From NCBI GenBank assembly GCA_020137815.1, contig CM035352.1:324675-388674 (forward strand): a stretch of 64,000 nt of DNA. Reading direction: 5' to 3'. Shown one piece after another: positions 1 to 28,429 of the stretch (position 1 is the first letter of the stretch; each line of letters begins with the position of its first letter). The stretch comes from Hormiphora californensis (lineage: Eukaryota > Ctenophora > Tentaculata > Cydippida > Pleurobrachiidae). The notes beneath the pieces are model-generated. The model made no database searches and was not told where the DNA came from. It saw only the letters and a list, made by a program, of their open reading frames with translations. A program made the translations under genes and the position numbers.

Positions 1-540
1 AACTCAAAAATTTGATATAAAAATCCTCATAAAAACTCACATTTCGTGCAATAACTTCAGTTCTTGACTACCGTGGCCTTCAAAACTTTACACACGTTTA
101 GTGCTTAACATTAGCCAAATAGTCTGTCATAATTTTTGACGTCGTCGTGACGTCATATGCGACGTCACGACGTCAAAATGACGTCGAATTTTGAAAATTT
201 CTTCAAATCAGTTTCCTATAACCTAGGATACACTTTCATTAAATTTGAACACTTTAATTTGACAATTAGCTTAATTGTTTAAGGTCATAAATGACCTCAA
301 ACGACCAAAAAAGAGTACAAATTTAGAGCAAAAACTAATTGAAATTAGTTCGCCGGAAAGGTGGCCCATTTGGTTCTTACTCCTTCATTTCCGTCACCTT
401 TGAGTTGAGGCTTCAAAGACATTGAGGTATCCGTATACTTTTCCGCCTTCAACTCAAAGGTGACGGAAATGAAGGAGTAAGAACCAAATGGGCCACCTTT
501 CCGGCGAACTAATTTCAATTAGTTTTTGCTCTAAATAAAT
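1..540. repeat. TGACGTCA-rich repeat, truncated by window edge, ending in a foldback
   Basis: The first 340 bases carry several overlapping GACGTC/TGACGTCA palindromes near 140-190 and match closely, in the same order, the last 210 bases of the window (63790-64000). At about 340-535 the repeat ends in a hairpin: AACTAATTGAAATTAGTT and the following GCCGGAAAGGTGGCCCA return as the reverse complement at about 480-525. The same foldback type lies at 63196-63445. No coding potential was seen. Confidence 0.8.
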
Positions 541-2437
541 ACATATATAAAACATAAAATACATTTATAAGGGGCGATGGTCACCTTAATCCATATAATA
601 ATTTCCGAAATGTTAGTCTGTCCCAAAATCTGTCCCAAAATTGTTTTTTTCAAACTCCTCCCACAGTTTTTGAGCTAAACTCCTGAAAAATTGTACAATG
701 GTAATTTGGACCAAGGCGGATGTAAGTACGGGCTCAGATTTTTTCCCTGCCCGGGTGAATGCCGAAGGCATTCACCCGGATGATCTTTTTAGCACGCACG
801 TGCTAAAAAGATCATTCAGGGTTTAGAAATCAGCAGATTGTGTAGTTAACTAAAAGTGTCCGTCTGTCTGTCTGTCTGTACACCGTTACACATAGTAACA
901 AAGTCTGTTCCTTCAGAAATCTTTCAACTCACACTCTGTTGATGCAACATAGGAAATGATTAACACGCATTGTGGCACACAATTAATCACTCGTATCACT
1001 TCCTACTTTCACTTGAAATCACTTTGGGTACCCTCAGCCGTACCATGACGTAGTAGCAAGTCTTCCAAGCATGAAACTACTATCACACAATAATTGCAAA
1101 TGACTGGAGTTAAGATGAGCGAGGGTAAAGTAACTTTACTAAAGTTGAAGCGCTCGGTAACCAACCAGGGTCTCGTAAGCAACTGCCTTGGTTATCATAG
1201 TAACTACTTTGATTACCATAGCAACAACCAACTAACATCGTATCAGCTCTTTGAGTGCAAAATTCATCAGGAAATCCGGTCTTGAAGCTTAGTCATCAAT
1301 TTTACACCCATTTGTGGCAGGGAACCACCGCACTATGAATACATAATGCAATAATTCTTGTTGATCCGATCCTTATCAACAGTGACGTCACGGGGTGACG
1401 TCATTGTGCAAAATAGACTAACATTTTTAAACGCTTCTAAGACCCTGAAGACGGCTCTAAATAAAAAAATAACTTCACAATGGTGAAAGAGAATCGTTTG
1501 AACTTCATTTTACTATATCGCGATTTCCCGTAACTCAATGTTCAAGGGTCCTGAATCGCGTCGGAAAAGTTAAGACTAAAAAATACGACATTTTTCACCG
1601 TTGCCACCCCAAATCTTCAAATTCATATCCAATCTTAAGTTCAAGTTCAATTATATTTTTACAAAATACATATGCGTGATGAAATTCCCACCACGTGGGT
1701 CCTCCTTGTCAAATTGTTTATTTACAGTCCCTTACTTAAAGGTTGACGAGATACCCAAAACTTTTCGTATATCGTCCCATTCCGACCCATCATCAATCCC
1801 CAGCACCCCTTCAGAACCCTTTGTCAGCTAGAAATATGTGCAAAATAGGGGGTCCAATCGATATGAAACTTGGTCAGTATGTGCATCTTGGTGTTCCTTG
1901 GCCAGGGGTTCCCTGGAAGCCGATTGACAAGATGGGAGTTCATGAGGGGGTAAGAGCACCGGGAGGTAATGAGTAAATACACACACACATACACATATTG
2001 AGCAAGCTCAATTTAGCTATTGAATTGTGAGCAGTAGCGATCCCACTATATCTTGCCAGTACCTCAGCCCTATACCAAGCTAAATTTTTCGTTTTTTTTT
2101 TCGAAAATTCACTAACCCCAACACCGATTGGCATCACTTTCCAACAGCCGAAGAGAAGCTGCCGAAGAGAGAAAGGGGGTAACCGTATGAAGAGTTAATC
2201 GCGATGAGCCTCATTCACATTGGATTCGATCATTTGCCCCCGGTGTCGATTTTTTTGGGAAACAAAACGCGAACAAGGAAATTTTCGTTGAATTTTAAAA
2301 TTTCGGTTTATGCTCGCGCGCAAGCAATGTTAAGTTTTAGATTTCGCGCGTCACGTTTTGCGGCGCAGCATAGATAAGAAAATTACCGCACGGCGCGGGC
2401 GAAATTTCTTGGAAGGGATCCCTAAAAAAGTTCAGTA
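541..2437. other. Gene-free interval with repeat fragments
   Basis: No convincing exon was seen. At 740-835 lies a hairpin family member (CCCTGCCCGGG, then TTTTTAGCACG paired with CGTGCTAAAAA, then CAGGGTTTAGAAATC); related copies are at 25845-25913 and 44338-44410, with a partial inverted copy near 41130-41165. Positions 1375-1585 match the TGACGTCA repeat body seen at 62700-62900 and 63600-63790. A short CA run lies near 1979-1996. The 5' end of the beta-trefoil gene could lie here, but I could not find an upstream exon. Confidence 0.6.
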
Positions 2438-2659
2438 AAGTCGGATTTTTTGAAACTGTCACCCCCCTGAAATAACAAAATTTGCCATATCTCCGGTTCC
2501 TGATAAGATAGAGACTTGAAATTTGGAAGTTCGGAAGAACTTAGCAAGATCTTCGTAACCTCAAAATTTCAAGTCTCTATCTCGTCAGGAACCGGATTTA
2601 TGGTCATTTACGACATTTGAAAATACCCAGGGGGGTGACAGTTTCAAAAAATCCGACTT
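2438..2659. mobile_element. 222-bp MITE, TIR AAGTCGGATTTTTTGAA, TA target duplication
   Basis: The termini AAGTCGGATTTTTTGAA and its reverse complement are flanked on both sides by TA, and the arms continue as an imperfect inverted repeat (CTCCGGTTCCTGAT... paired with ATCAGGAACCGG-like sequence). TA duplication with short TIRs is typical of Tc1/mariner-type MITEs. A second member is at 3268-3419. Confidence 0.8.
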
Positions 2660-2667
2660 TATTTAAA

Positions 2668-2808
2668 GGGCGCCCTCGGAAATGTTCAAGTCATGCACAA
2701 TCAAGTCGCGCCCACCAATCACAGCTCAGAACGCGTGGAGTGCTTCGCGCGTTCTGCGCTGTGATTGGTGGGCGTGACTTGATTGTGCATGGCTTGAACA
2801 TTTCCGAG
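2668..2808. repeat. Long hairpin next to the MITE
   Basis: CCTCGGAAATGTTCAAGTCA at 2672 onward is repeated as the reverse complement ending near 2808, and pairing continues through CACCAATCACAGC and CGCGTTCTG to a short loop near 2735. It sits immediately upstream of the first recognisable exon of the beta-trefoil gene. Confidence 0.75.
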
Positions 2809-2868
2809 GGACTACTCCAGAGTAGGGCAAAAAGAAAGTTTGATTTTCAAGTGTTGTTTACTTTTTAG

Positions 2869-16772
<13,904 letters not shown>

Positions 16773-17249
16773 TGGTAAAGGTGGACTTAGTTGAGCTCCA
16801 AAAGTTTGGGGTTTATAAATGCATGATTTTTCAGCGATGACGAATAAGTTAGATTTAGAGAACACTGAAATTTTTTCAGGCCTTTAAAGTTGTGATTTTG
16901 AATTTATAATCGTATGTATTGATAGTTTGTAGTTTCTTATTTTCATTTATAGTACCATATTTGTGTCTAGCAACACGAGCCTAATCTGGTTCTCAGAGCA
17001 AGTCTCCACCCATTGGAGCACCCTGGTTAAACAGCCACTGCCGGTACTGTGGCCAAAGTGTGATCATAGCGTTACCATTCATGACTGCAGTGTAACCATA
17101 GTATAACCATATAAAAAAGCAAAGCAAGGCGACCCGGATAAATCCAATTGCCGGGGTGCTGATAACCCTTTCTATTGAGTTTCAGCCTTGCCAAGCTAGA
17201 CTGCCTGCTACCCTGAAAATCGCCAATGAGGCATGAAATTTTTGCGGCA

Positions 17250-17279
<30 letters not shown>
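17250..17279. repeat. Poly-C homopolymer (about 30 bases)
   Basis: An uninterrupted C run just upstream of the long palindrome. Its length is likely to be polymorphic or inaccurately assembled. Confidence 0.9.
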
Positions 17280-17282
<3 letters not shown>

Positions 17283-17320
17283 TCGGTTCCAAAACAGTCA
17301 TAGTACCGGCGGTAGTATAC

Positions 17321-18859
17321 GGATTGTTGGTCATGGTTAGCGAGGTGGTGTGTCAAAACGGTGATAGTTGTGAGAATAAAAATTATGGGAGCACTCTGGA
17401 TCAATTCCTTGGTAACTTTTTCCATAATTTTTTGTCAAAAATTCGAAAATTCATTTTTCATTCCTTCATTCATTTCTCGTTCATTCATGATGTGAGCATC
17501 CTAATTTTCCATCATTAAGCTATTTTTCTTTGGCTTGAATTTATCTTTCCAATGAGCACCATAAAAATGAAATTGAAGCACCAGGTCACACAGCAGTTGA
17601 GGAAATGTTCATGCATGATTTTGGCTCTTTTTGCGACTTTCAATGAGCTATATCACGGCGACCTTCCGTTCAATCTTCTTAAAAATTTGGGAAAACATTG
17701 GATAAGCAAAGATCTTTGCTCACAAGAAAAATCAAGGTCAAAGGTCAAAGTTCATTTTTCATTTTTGTTAGTTCATTCCGTTCATTCAGGAACCAACATC
17801 CCTAAAGTGATGAAAATGTTTGGGTTTTGTTTGGCACATGTCCTGCAATGACAGAGAGGTGTAATAGCGTGTTTCTGGGCTAGTTTGTGGGTATCCATGT
17901 GATCATGATGATATCTGACACCTTTTCTGAGCCATAATTGAGGGATTTTCTCAAATTCAAGCATGTAACTTGGTTTTTCTGCGATTAGTACCGTGCAACA
18001 ATGTTATAAGATCTCATCAAACCTCAAAAATGATGATTAGCTCAATGAAATGAGTTGATTTACGATTGAAAAGATTAAAACCGATGTCAAATTGAACGAA
18101 ACGAACAACGTCGATCATAAATCAACTAATTTCATTGAGCTAATCATCATTTTTGAGGTTTGATGAGATCTCATAACATTGTTGCACGGTACTAATCGCA
18201 GAAAAACCAAGTTACATGCTTGCATTTGAGAAAATCCCTCAATTATGGTTCAGAAAAGGTGCCAGATATCATCATGATCACATGGATACCCACAAACTAG
18301 CCCGGAAACACGCTATTACACCTCTCTGTCATTGCAGGATATGGGCCAAACAAAACCCAAACATTTTCATCACTTTAGGGATGTTGGTTCCTGAATGAAC
18401 GGAATGAACTAACAAAAATGAAAAATGAACTTTGACCTTTGACCTTGATTTTTCTTGTGAGCAAAGATCTTTGCTTATCCAATGTTTTCCCAAATTTTTA
18501 AGAAGATTGAACGGAAGGTCGCCGTGATATAGCTCATTGAAAGTCGCAAAAAGAGCCAAAATCATGCATGAACATTTCCTCAACTGCTGTGTGACCTGGT
18601 GCTTCAATTTCATTTTTATGGTGCTCATTGGAAAGATAAATTCAAGCCAAAGAAAAATAGCTTAATGATGGAAAATTAGGATGCTCACATCATGAATGAA
18701 CGAGAAATGAATGAAGGAATGAAAAATGAATTTTCGAATTTTTGACAAAAAATTATGGAAAAAGTTACCAAGGAATTGATCCAGAGTGCTCCCATAATTT
18801 TTATTCTCACAACTATCACCGTTTTGACACACCACCTCGCTAACCATGACCAACAATCC
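17321..18859. mobile_element. 1.54-kb near-perfect palindrome (foldback element)
   Basis: GGATTGTTGGTCATGGTTAG at 17321 is mirrored by its reverse complement ending at 18859, and the arms of about 700 bases match almost base for base; the centre is near 18090, within a short spacer of AT-rich sequence. GTAGTAT stands just outside the left end and, 12 bases further out, outside the right end. No ORF spans it; open frames in one arm simply mirror the other. It probably is a non-autonomous foldback transposon. Confidence 0.85.
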
Positions 18860-19373
18860 GTGGCCCACCTTGTAGTATGACGTACATATTATATATAACG
18901 TCTATCTGGGGCAAAAATATGTCCCACTAGACGAGCATGGTTCCAGATATCGTAGAGTCCTAAAATTGGACACAGTTACTCTATGGGACAAACCAATATA
19001 AAGGTTCCACAAAATTTCAGACTTTTAGCTCAAAATTCATTTTTTACCGGAATGAACATTGTCATTCATCCCCAAAAAACATGATTTGTTGGTCCAGAAA
19101 TCAAACAATTGTCTTTGGCTATAGATTTTCTTTCAAATCACATAACATGATCACATAACATGACTGTCAGAAACATGACCACTGAGCTGTGCCTTGTGGT
19201 TGTCCGCTTTTTATTTTCTTGGTCGTATTTGAAAGAAAATCGATAGACAAAGAAAATTGTTTGACTTCTGGACCGAAAAATCATGTTTTTCGAATGAATG
19301 AAAATGTTCGTTCCAATCAAAAAATAAAGCTTCGAGATAAGAGTCTGAAATTTTGTGGAACCTACCTATTTGT

Positions 19374-21792
19374 GGAAGTAATTTTGATATCTCCTTCTGG
19401 TGATCAACACACACACACGCCCTCCGTACAACGGTTATATAGGGGAATCTCACACACACACGGGCAGATCTCGGTCAAGGAGAGATTAATTGATTATTCA
19501 GAATAAAGAGATCTGAGCAAGAATTAAATAGGGAAGAAAATCGAAAAATACTGGGTTCGACCGGGAATTGAACCAGGGACCTCCAGAGAGACGCGCTCGA
19601 TGCTCTACCACTGAGCTACCGAACCCCTGTACAGATCGCATTTCTTCACACTATATTCAAGCACATGCCCTTAGCTAGACACCATGTGATAGAGGAAGTA
19701 ATTTTGATATCTCCTTCTGGTGATCAACACACACACACGCCCTCCGTACAACGGTTATATAGGGGAATCTCACACACACACGGGCAGATCTCGGTCAAGG
19801 AGAGATTAATTGATTATTCAGAATAAAGAGATCTGAGCAAGAATTAAATAGGGAAGAAAATCGAAAAATACTGGGTTCGACCGGGAATTGAACCAGGGAC
19901 CTCCAGAGAGACGCGCTCGATGCTCTACCACTGAGCTACCGAACCCCTGTACAGATCGCATTTCTTCACACTATATTCAAGCACATGCCCTTAGCTAGAC
20001 ACCATGTGATAGAGGAAGTAATTTTGATATCTCCTTCTGGTGATCAACACACACACACGCCCTCCGTACAACGGTTATATAGGGGAATCTCACACACACA
20101 CGGGCAGATCTCGGTCAAGGAGAGATTAATTGATTATTCAGAATAAAGAGATCTGAGCAAGAATTAAATAGGGAAGAAAATCGAAAAATACTGGGTTCGA
20201 CCGGGAATTGAACCAGGGACCTCCAGAGAGACGCGCTCGATGCTCTACCACTGAGCTACCGAACCCCTGTACAGATCGCATTTCTTCACACTATATTCAA
20301 GCACATGCCCTTAGCTAGACACCATGTGATAGAGGAAGTAATTTTGATATCTCCTTCTGGTGATCAACACACACACACGCCCTCCGTACAACGGTTATAT
20401 AGGGGAATCTCACACACACACGGGCAGATCTCGGTCAAGGAGAGATTAATTGATTATTCAGAATAAAGAGATCTGAGCAAGAATTAAATAGGGAAGAAAA
20501 TCGAAAAATACTGGGTTCGACCGGGAATTGAACCAGGGACCTCCAGAGAGACGCGCTCGATGCTCTACCACTGAGCTACCGAACCCCTGTACAGATCGCA
20601 TTTCTTCACACTATATTCAAGCACATGCCCTTAGCTAGACACCATGTGATAGAGGAAGTAATTTTGATATCTCCTTCTGGTGATCAACACACACACACGC
20701 CCTCCGTACAACGGTTATATAGGGGAATCTCACACACACACGGGCAGATCTCGGTCAAGGAGAGATTAATTGATTATTCAGAATAAAGAGATCTGAGCAA
20801 GAATTAAATAGGGAAGAAAATCGAAAAATACTGGGTTCGACCGGGAATTGAACCAGGGACCTCCAGAGAGACGCGCTCGATGCTCTACCACTGAGCTACC
20901 GAACCCCTGTACAGATCGCATTTCTTCACACTATATTCAAGCACATGCCCTTAGCTAGACACCATGTGATAGAGGAAGTAATTTTGATATCTCCTTCTGG
21001 TGATCAACACACACACACGCCCTCCGTACAACGGTTATATAGGGGAATCTCACACACACACACGGGCAGATCTCGGTCAAGGAGAGATTAATTGATTATT
21101 CAGAATAAAGAGATCTGAGCAAGAATTAAATAGGGAAGAAAATCGAAAAATACTGGGTTCGACCGGGAATTGAACCAGGGACCTCCAGAGAGACGCGCTC
21201 GATGCTCTACCACTGAGCTACCGAACCCCTGTACAGATCGCATTTCTTCACACTATATTCAAGCACATGCCCTTAGCTAGACACCATGTGATAGAGGAAG
21301 TAATTTTGATATCTCCTTCTGGTGATCAACACACACACACGCCCTCCGTACAACGGTTATATAGGGGAATCTCACACACACACGGGCAGATCTCGGTCAA
21401 GGAGAGATTAATTGATTATTCAGAATAAAGAGATCTGAGCAAGAATTAAATAGGGAAGAAAATCGAAAAATACTGGGTTCGACCGGGAATTGAACCAGGG
21501 ACCTCCAGAGAGACGCGCTCGATGCTCTACCACTGAGCTACCGAACCCCTGTACAGATCGCATTTCTTCACACTATATTCAAGCACATGCCCTTAGCTAG
21601 ACACCATGTGATAGAGGAAGTAATTTTGATATCTCCTTCTGGTGATCAACACACACACACGCCCTCCGTACAACGGTTATATAGGGGAATCTCACACACA
21701 CACGGGCAGATCTCGGTCAAGGAGAGATTAATTGATTATTCAGAATAAAGAGATCTGAGCAAGAATTAAATAGGGAAGAAAATCGAAAAATA
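19374..21792. repeat. 320-bp tandem array, 7.5 near-identical units
   Basis: Units begin at about 19374, 19694, 20014, 20334, 20654, 20974, 21296 and 21616; the sixth has one extra CA in a CACA run, and the eighth stops after GAAAAATAC, just before the tRNA-like part. Otherwise copies look identical. Each unit contains GATATCTCCTTCTGGTGATC, short CA runs, and a minus-strand tRNA-like gene. A single degenerate copy of half a unit is at 25968-26095. Confidence 0.95.
19553..19626 (-). tRNA. tRNA-like gene, first of seven identical copies in the array
   Basis: Read on the minus strand: acceptor GGTTCGG pairs with TCGAACC, D arm GCTC-AGTGGTA-GAGC, T arm with GGTTCAATTCC. The A box (TAGCTCAGTGGTAGAGC) and B box (GGTTCAATTCC) match Pol III promoters, and a T5 terminator follows within a few bases. 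The anticodon arm is not canonical: it is one base too long, pairs poorly and lacks T33, so no isotype can be given; a tRNA-derived SINE head is as likely as a tRNA gene. Other copies: 19873-19946, 20193-20266, 20513-20586, 20833-20906, 21155-21228, 21475-21548, all on the minus strand. Confidence 0.6.
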
Positions 21793-21804
21793 CCTATTTG
21801 TTTT

Positions 21805-22347
21805 TTAGATATCATGAATGAGATCTGTTCAGAATTAAATTTAAAGTGAGAGTGGACCGAATCAGAATCAGACAAGTTTGTTGTAGGTAGTAGAGATTAG
21901 CTTTCTGAGCATTTTGCGTTTTTGCCGCTCAAAATCGACCAACCCATCACTGAGATATTTTTGTTATGTTGGGAGAACTCCTGTTTAATCAGTATGTATA
22001 AAACAGAAAAGAAACAATTGTGGTGTTTTACTAACACATTCTGAATATGAGCATTGAGGTTGACATGTCCATGCACAGAAGCAGGGCAATGCAAGCCAGC
22101 ATATTCAAAATTTAAAGAATGTGTTAGTAAAACACAAGGATTGTTTCTATCCTGTTTGATAAATATTGATCCAGCAGGAATTCTCCCAACATAACAAAGA
22201 TATCTCAGTGATGGGTGGGTCGATTTTGAGCGGCAAAAACGCAAAATGCTCAGAAAGCTAATCTCTACTACCTACAACAATTTTATCCAATTCTGATTCG
22301 GTTCACTCTCACTTTAATCCTGAACAGATCTCATTAATGATATCTAA
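21805..22347. mobile_element. 543-bp foldback element, TIR TTAGATATCATGAATGAG
   Basis: TTAGATATC...GAGATCTGTTCAG at the left is matched by CTGAACAGATCTC...GATATCTAA at the right. Inner blocks TTAAAGTGAGAGTGGACCGA and GTTGTAGGTAGTAGAGAT also pair. These inner blocks are the termini of the element at 48720-49578, so the two are related. Confidence 0.75.
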
Positions 22348-22543
22348 TTAACCAAACCATTCTTCCACAACCGTGATCTGCCTGTCTGTGTATTTCCCCT
22401 CCAACTGTTGTTCCTATTTGTTTGTCCCATATAGTAACCAACCGTGTCAAAACTCAAATTTTTGGGCTCTACGATATCTGGAACCACGCTAGTATATATA
22501 TATTCATCATATTATGATTTGTTTTTAAGTAATTTCTTTTTAG

Positions 22544-23089
22544 CCTGGTTTATGGTTGCTACTGAAACAGAACATCAGATTGTCTACGCCTCTTCCATAA
22601 CATCCTGTTTCCCTGGTCTGGAATTACTAAAAGATAGACATATCTTCTGTACAACAGGTCCTATACCAACACGATTTTAAATCATCATACAAAACTGTCA
22701 ATTCTTTCTTTTTAGGTCTGTTTCCCCAATACCAACACGATTTTAAATCATCCTTAACATATAAAACTGTTAATTCTTTCTTTTTAGGTCTGTTTCCCCA
22801 AGAACTGATAATAAAGTTCCCTAATGTCGTTAATCTTATCTCAATGGGTTTGATATCCTCCTATATTGGCACCTTATCCCTCTACCGGACTGTCAAGGAC
22901 GCTCCCCACTCCTGGCAACACTTTTCCACATACGAACTTCTCAACGACGACACTTTGCAGAATCATGTTCTGGAAATGCAAGCAGTTACAGCAACTTACT
23001 TGAGAGTAGTTATAGAGTCTGGGTTTAGTAACTTTGTATGTGTATATAGACTGGAAATCAACTCAAAGGACGTTTCCTCTACACTATGA
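22544..23089 (+). CDS. IFT25: Intraflagellar transport protein 25 homologue (HSPB11), two exons
   Basis: Exons 22544-22657 and 22788-23089 join in phase 1. From the ATG at 22552 the product is about 135 residues; human IFT25 has 144. The signature TTGLFPQELIIKF at the exon junction corresponds to TTGMFPQEFIICF in the human protein, and ATYLRVVIESGFSNF to ATYLRFIIVSAFDHF, both recalled from the family. IFT25 is a jelly-roll subunit of IFT-B that pairs with IFT27 in cilia. The N terminus may be extended by an upstream exon, because the frame is open to the acceptor at 22543. The intron holds a duplicated copy of the 3' splice acceptor (see findings). A GTATGT inside the last exon is a potential donor, but reading through it matches the family. 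Confidence 0.88.
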
Positions 23090-23136
23090 AACGGTGGACT
23101 AACCTGGTGTTGTCACTTGTCAGTGTACAAAGCGAA

Positions 23137-23245
<109 letters not shown>

Positions 23246-23279
23246 GGGGAGGGGAAGAGGTCGATGTAGCTTATTAGCG

Positions 23280-23440
23280 GCGAAACTGCTCACAATGTGA
23301 ACTGATACGGTTACAGTACTATATACTGTAATAACTCCCTATTACAATACTGTTATTATAGCTACTGTAATAGGTAGTTATTACAGTTCTGTATTAGCGT
23401 GTCGAGATTCTTCCGACCGTAAGGCCATTGCCTAAATACT
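23280..23440. repeat. Hairpin CTGTAATAACT/AGTTATTACAG
   Basis: CTGTAATAACTCCCTATTACA pairs imperfectly with TGTAATAGGTAGTTATTACAG (about 23325-23385). Nothing coding was seen. Confidence 0.6.
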
Positions 23441-23466
23441 AAACAGGAGTAAGCAGGAATGGAATA

Positions 23467-24017
23467 CAGTCGGACCCCGATTTACGGCAGGATAATCTTC
23501 CCCGATATATAGGAATTTAACAGTATTTGGCCCCGATTTAGCGGACACCCCAATTATCGGACAAAACGGGGCCGGGGGACATCTATCTGTATGACACCCT
23601 AGACAGTTAGGGTGGAAGGGTATCTCATGGGTCTGAACTCTGACACTTAGATAAGTGTCGAAAATTGACCAATTAGGGTCCAGTTAAGGCCTAAATTTGG
23701 TAAAATTCAAAATTCAAACTTATGAGTTTATATATCATTAGTGTGAATGAAAACTCTAAATATGACCAATATGACTTATTTTACTTTCTTTTCAAAATAT
23801 ATATGTCTCTTTCGCAGTTTCTGACAAATATGGGGGTGGGTATCGATTCACCTGAATAGTTAGCAGTTATATGTGTAAAAATTTGGGGGTGGGGTGGTGT
23901 CCATAGAATCAATCGAAATTTTACACTTATCGTCATGGGTGTCATACAGTTAAGTTAGATGTCCCCCCCAGGCAAAACCCTTTCCCCCGAGGGTGTGGAT
24001 AAATCGGGATCCGACTG
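23467..24017. mobile_element. Tigger-like MITE enlarged by an internal insertion
   Basis: Begins CAGTCGGACCCCGATTTA after TA and ends ATCCGACTG. About 551 bases against 172 in two other copies; roughly 23575-23965 is extra sequence, bounded by GGGGGACATCTATCTGTATGACACCC and a partly inverted GGGTGTCATACAG...GATGTCCCCCC, so a second TIR element has inserted in it. Confidence 0.75.
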
Positions 24018-24139
24018 TGTATATTTTATTCTTGTTTCATTATTTTCTACGCTATTATTTATGTATATAAATATTAAATAATGATATATAACAGTTTTCT
24101 AGTTTCTACCATACATGTTTTCCCCTTTGTATGTTTTAG

Positions 24140-28114
<3,975 letters not shown>

Positions 28115-28429
28115 ATTTGCTAAACTCTCACGTATTTTTGGACAATTCAAACGAGGAAACAACTTATTGATACTTTTCGTCGTCTTATTTATATTAGTTT
28201 CCATTCCCTTTGGCAACAAAATTACCCCTTGTAGAGGGGTAACCTAACCGCTTACCCGTTTTTAAGCAAATTCCTTAAAAATTATCGCTGACACGTCCAA
28301 TTGACATGCTCTGTCAGTTCTTAATCTTACACCGGGCTAAATGAAAATCGGGGGGGGGGTAGCTTGCCAGCGAAGCTGCCCTGTACGGGGGCGGAGCGAC
28401 TGCGTCGGTTTAGCGGGGGATTTAGCGGT
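28115..28429. other. 3' flank of the CCNDBP1-like gene
   Basis: No exon, clear poly(A) signal or TIR was seen. A G run and the palindromic TAGCTTGCCAGCGAAGCTGCC lie near 28350-28390. Confidence 0.4.

Larger units (their letters stand above)
18927..22493. mobile_element. 3.6-kb inverted-repeat element enclosing a tandem array
   Basis: ACTAG...GGTTCCAGATATCGTAGAG at 18927 returns as CTCTACGATATCTGGAACC...CTAGT ending at 22493; the arms continue through a GACAAACC/GGTTTGTC block. Inside are a 360-bp inverted repeat (about 19000-19365, GGTTCCACAAAATTTCAGAC arms), the 320-bp tandem array and the foldback at 21805-22347. TATATA-rich DNA flanks both ends. No transposase was seen. Confidence 0.65.

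Noticed and set aside
17324-18868. Pairs of identical frames on opposite strands
   Set aside because: They are the two arms of the palindrome. The same holds for 54708-54986 and 55717-55995.
19553-19626. Assigning a tRNA isotype from the apparent CGT or TCT triplet
   Set aside because: The anticodon arm lacks T33, is one base long and pairs poorly, so any isotype would be a guess.
19374-21792. CRISPR-like regular array
   Set aside because: Whole 320-base units are identical with no unique spacers, and the genome is eukaryotic.
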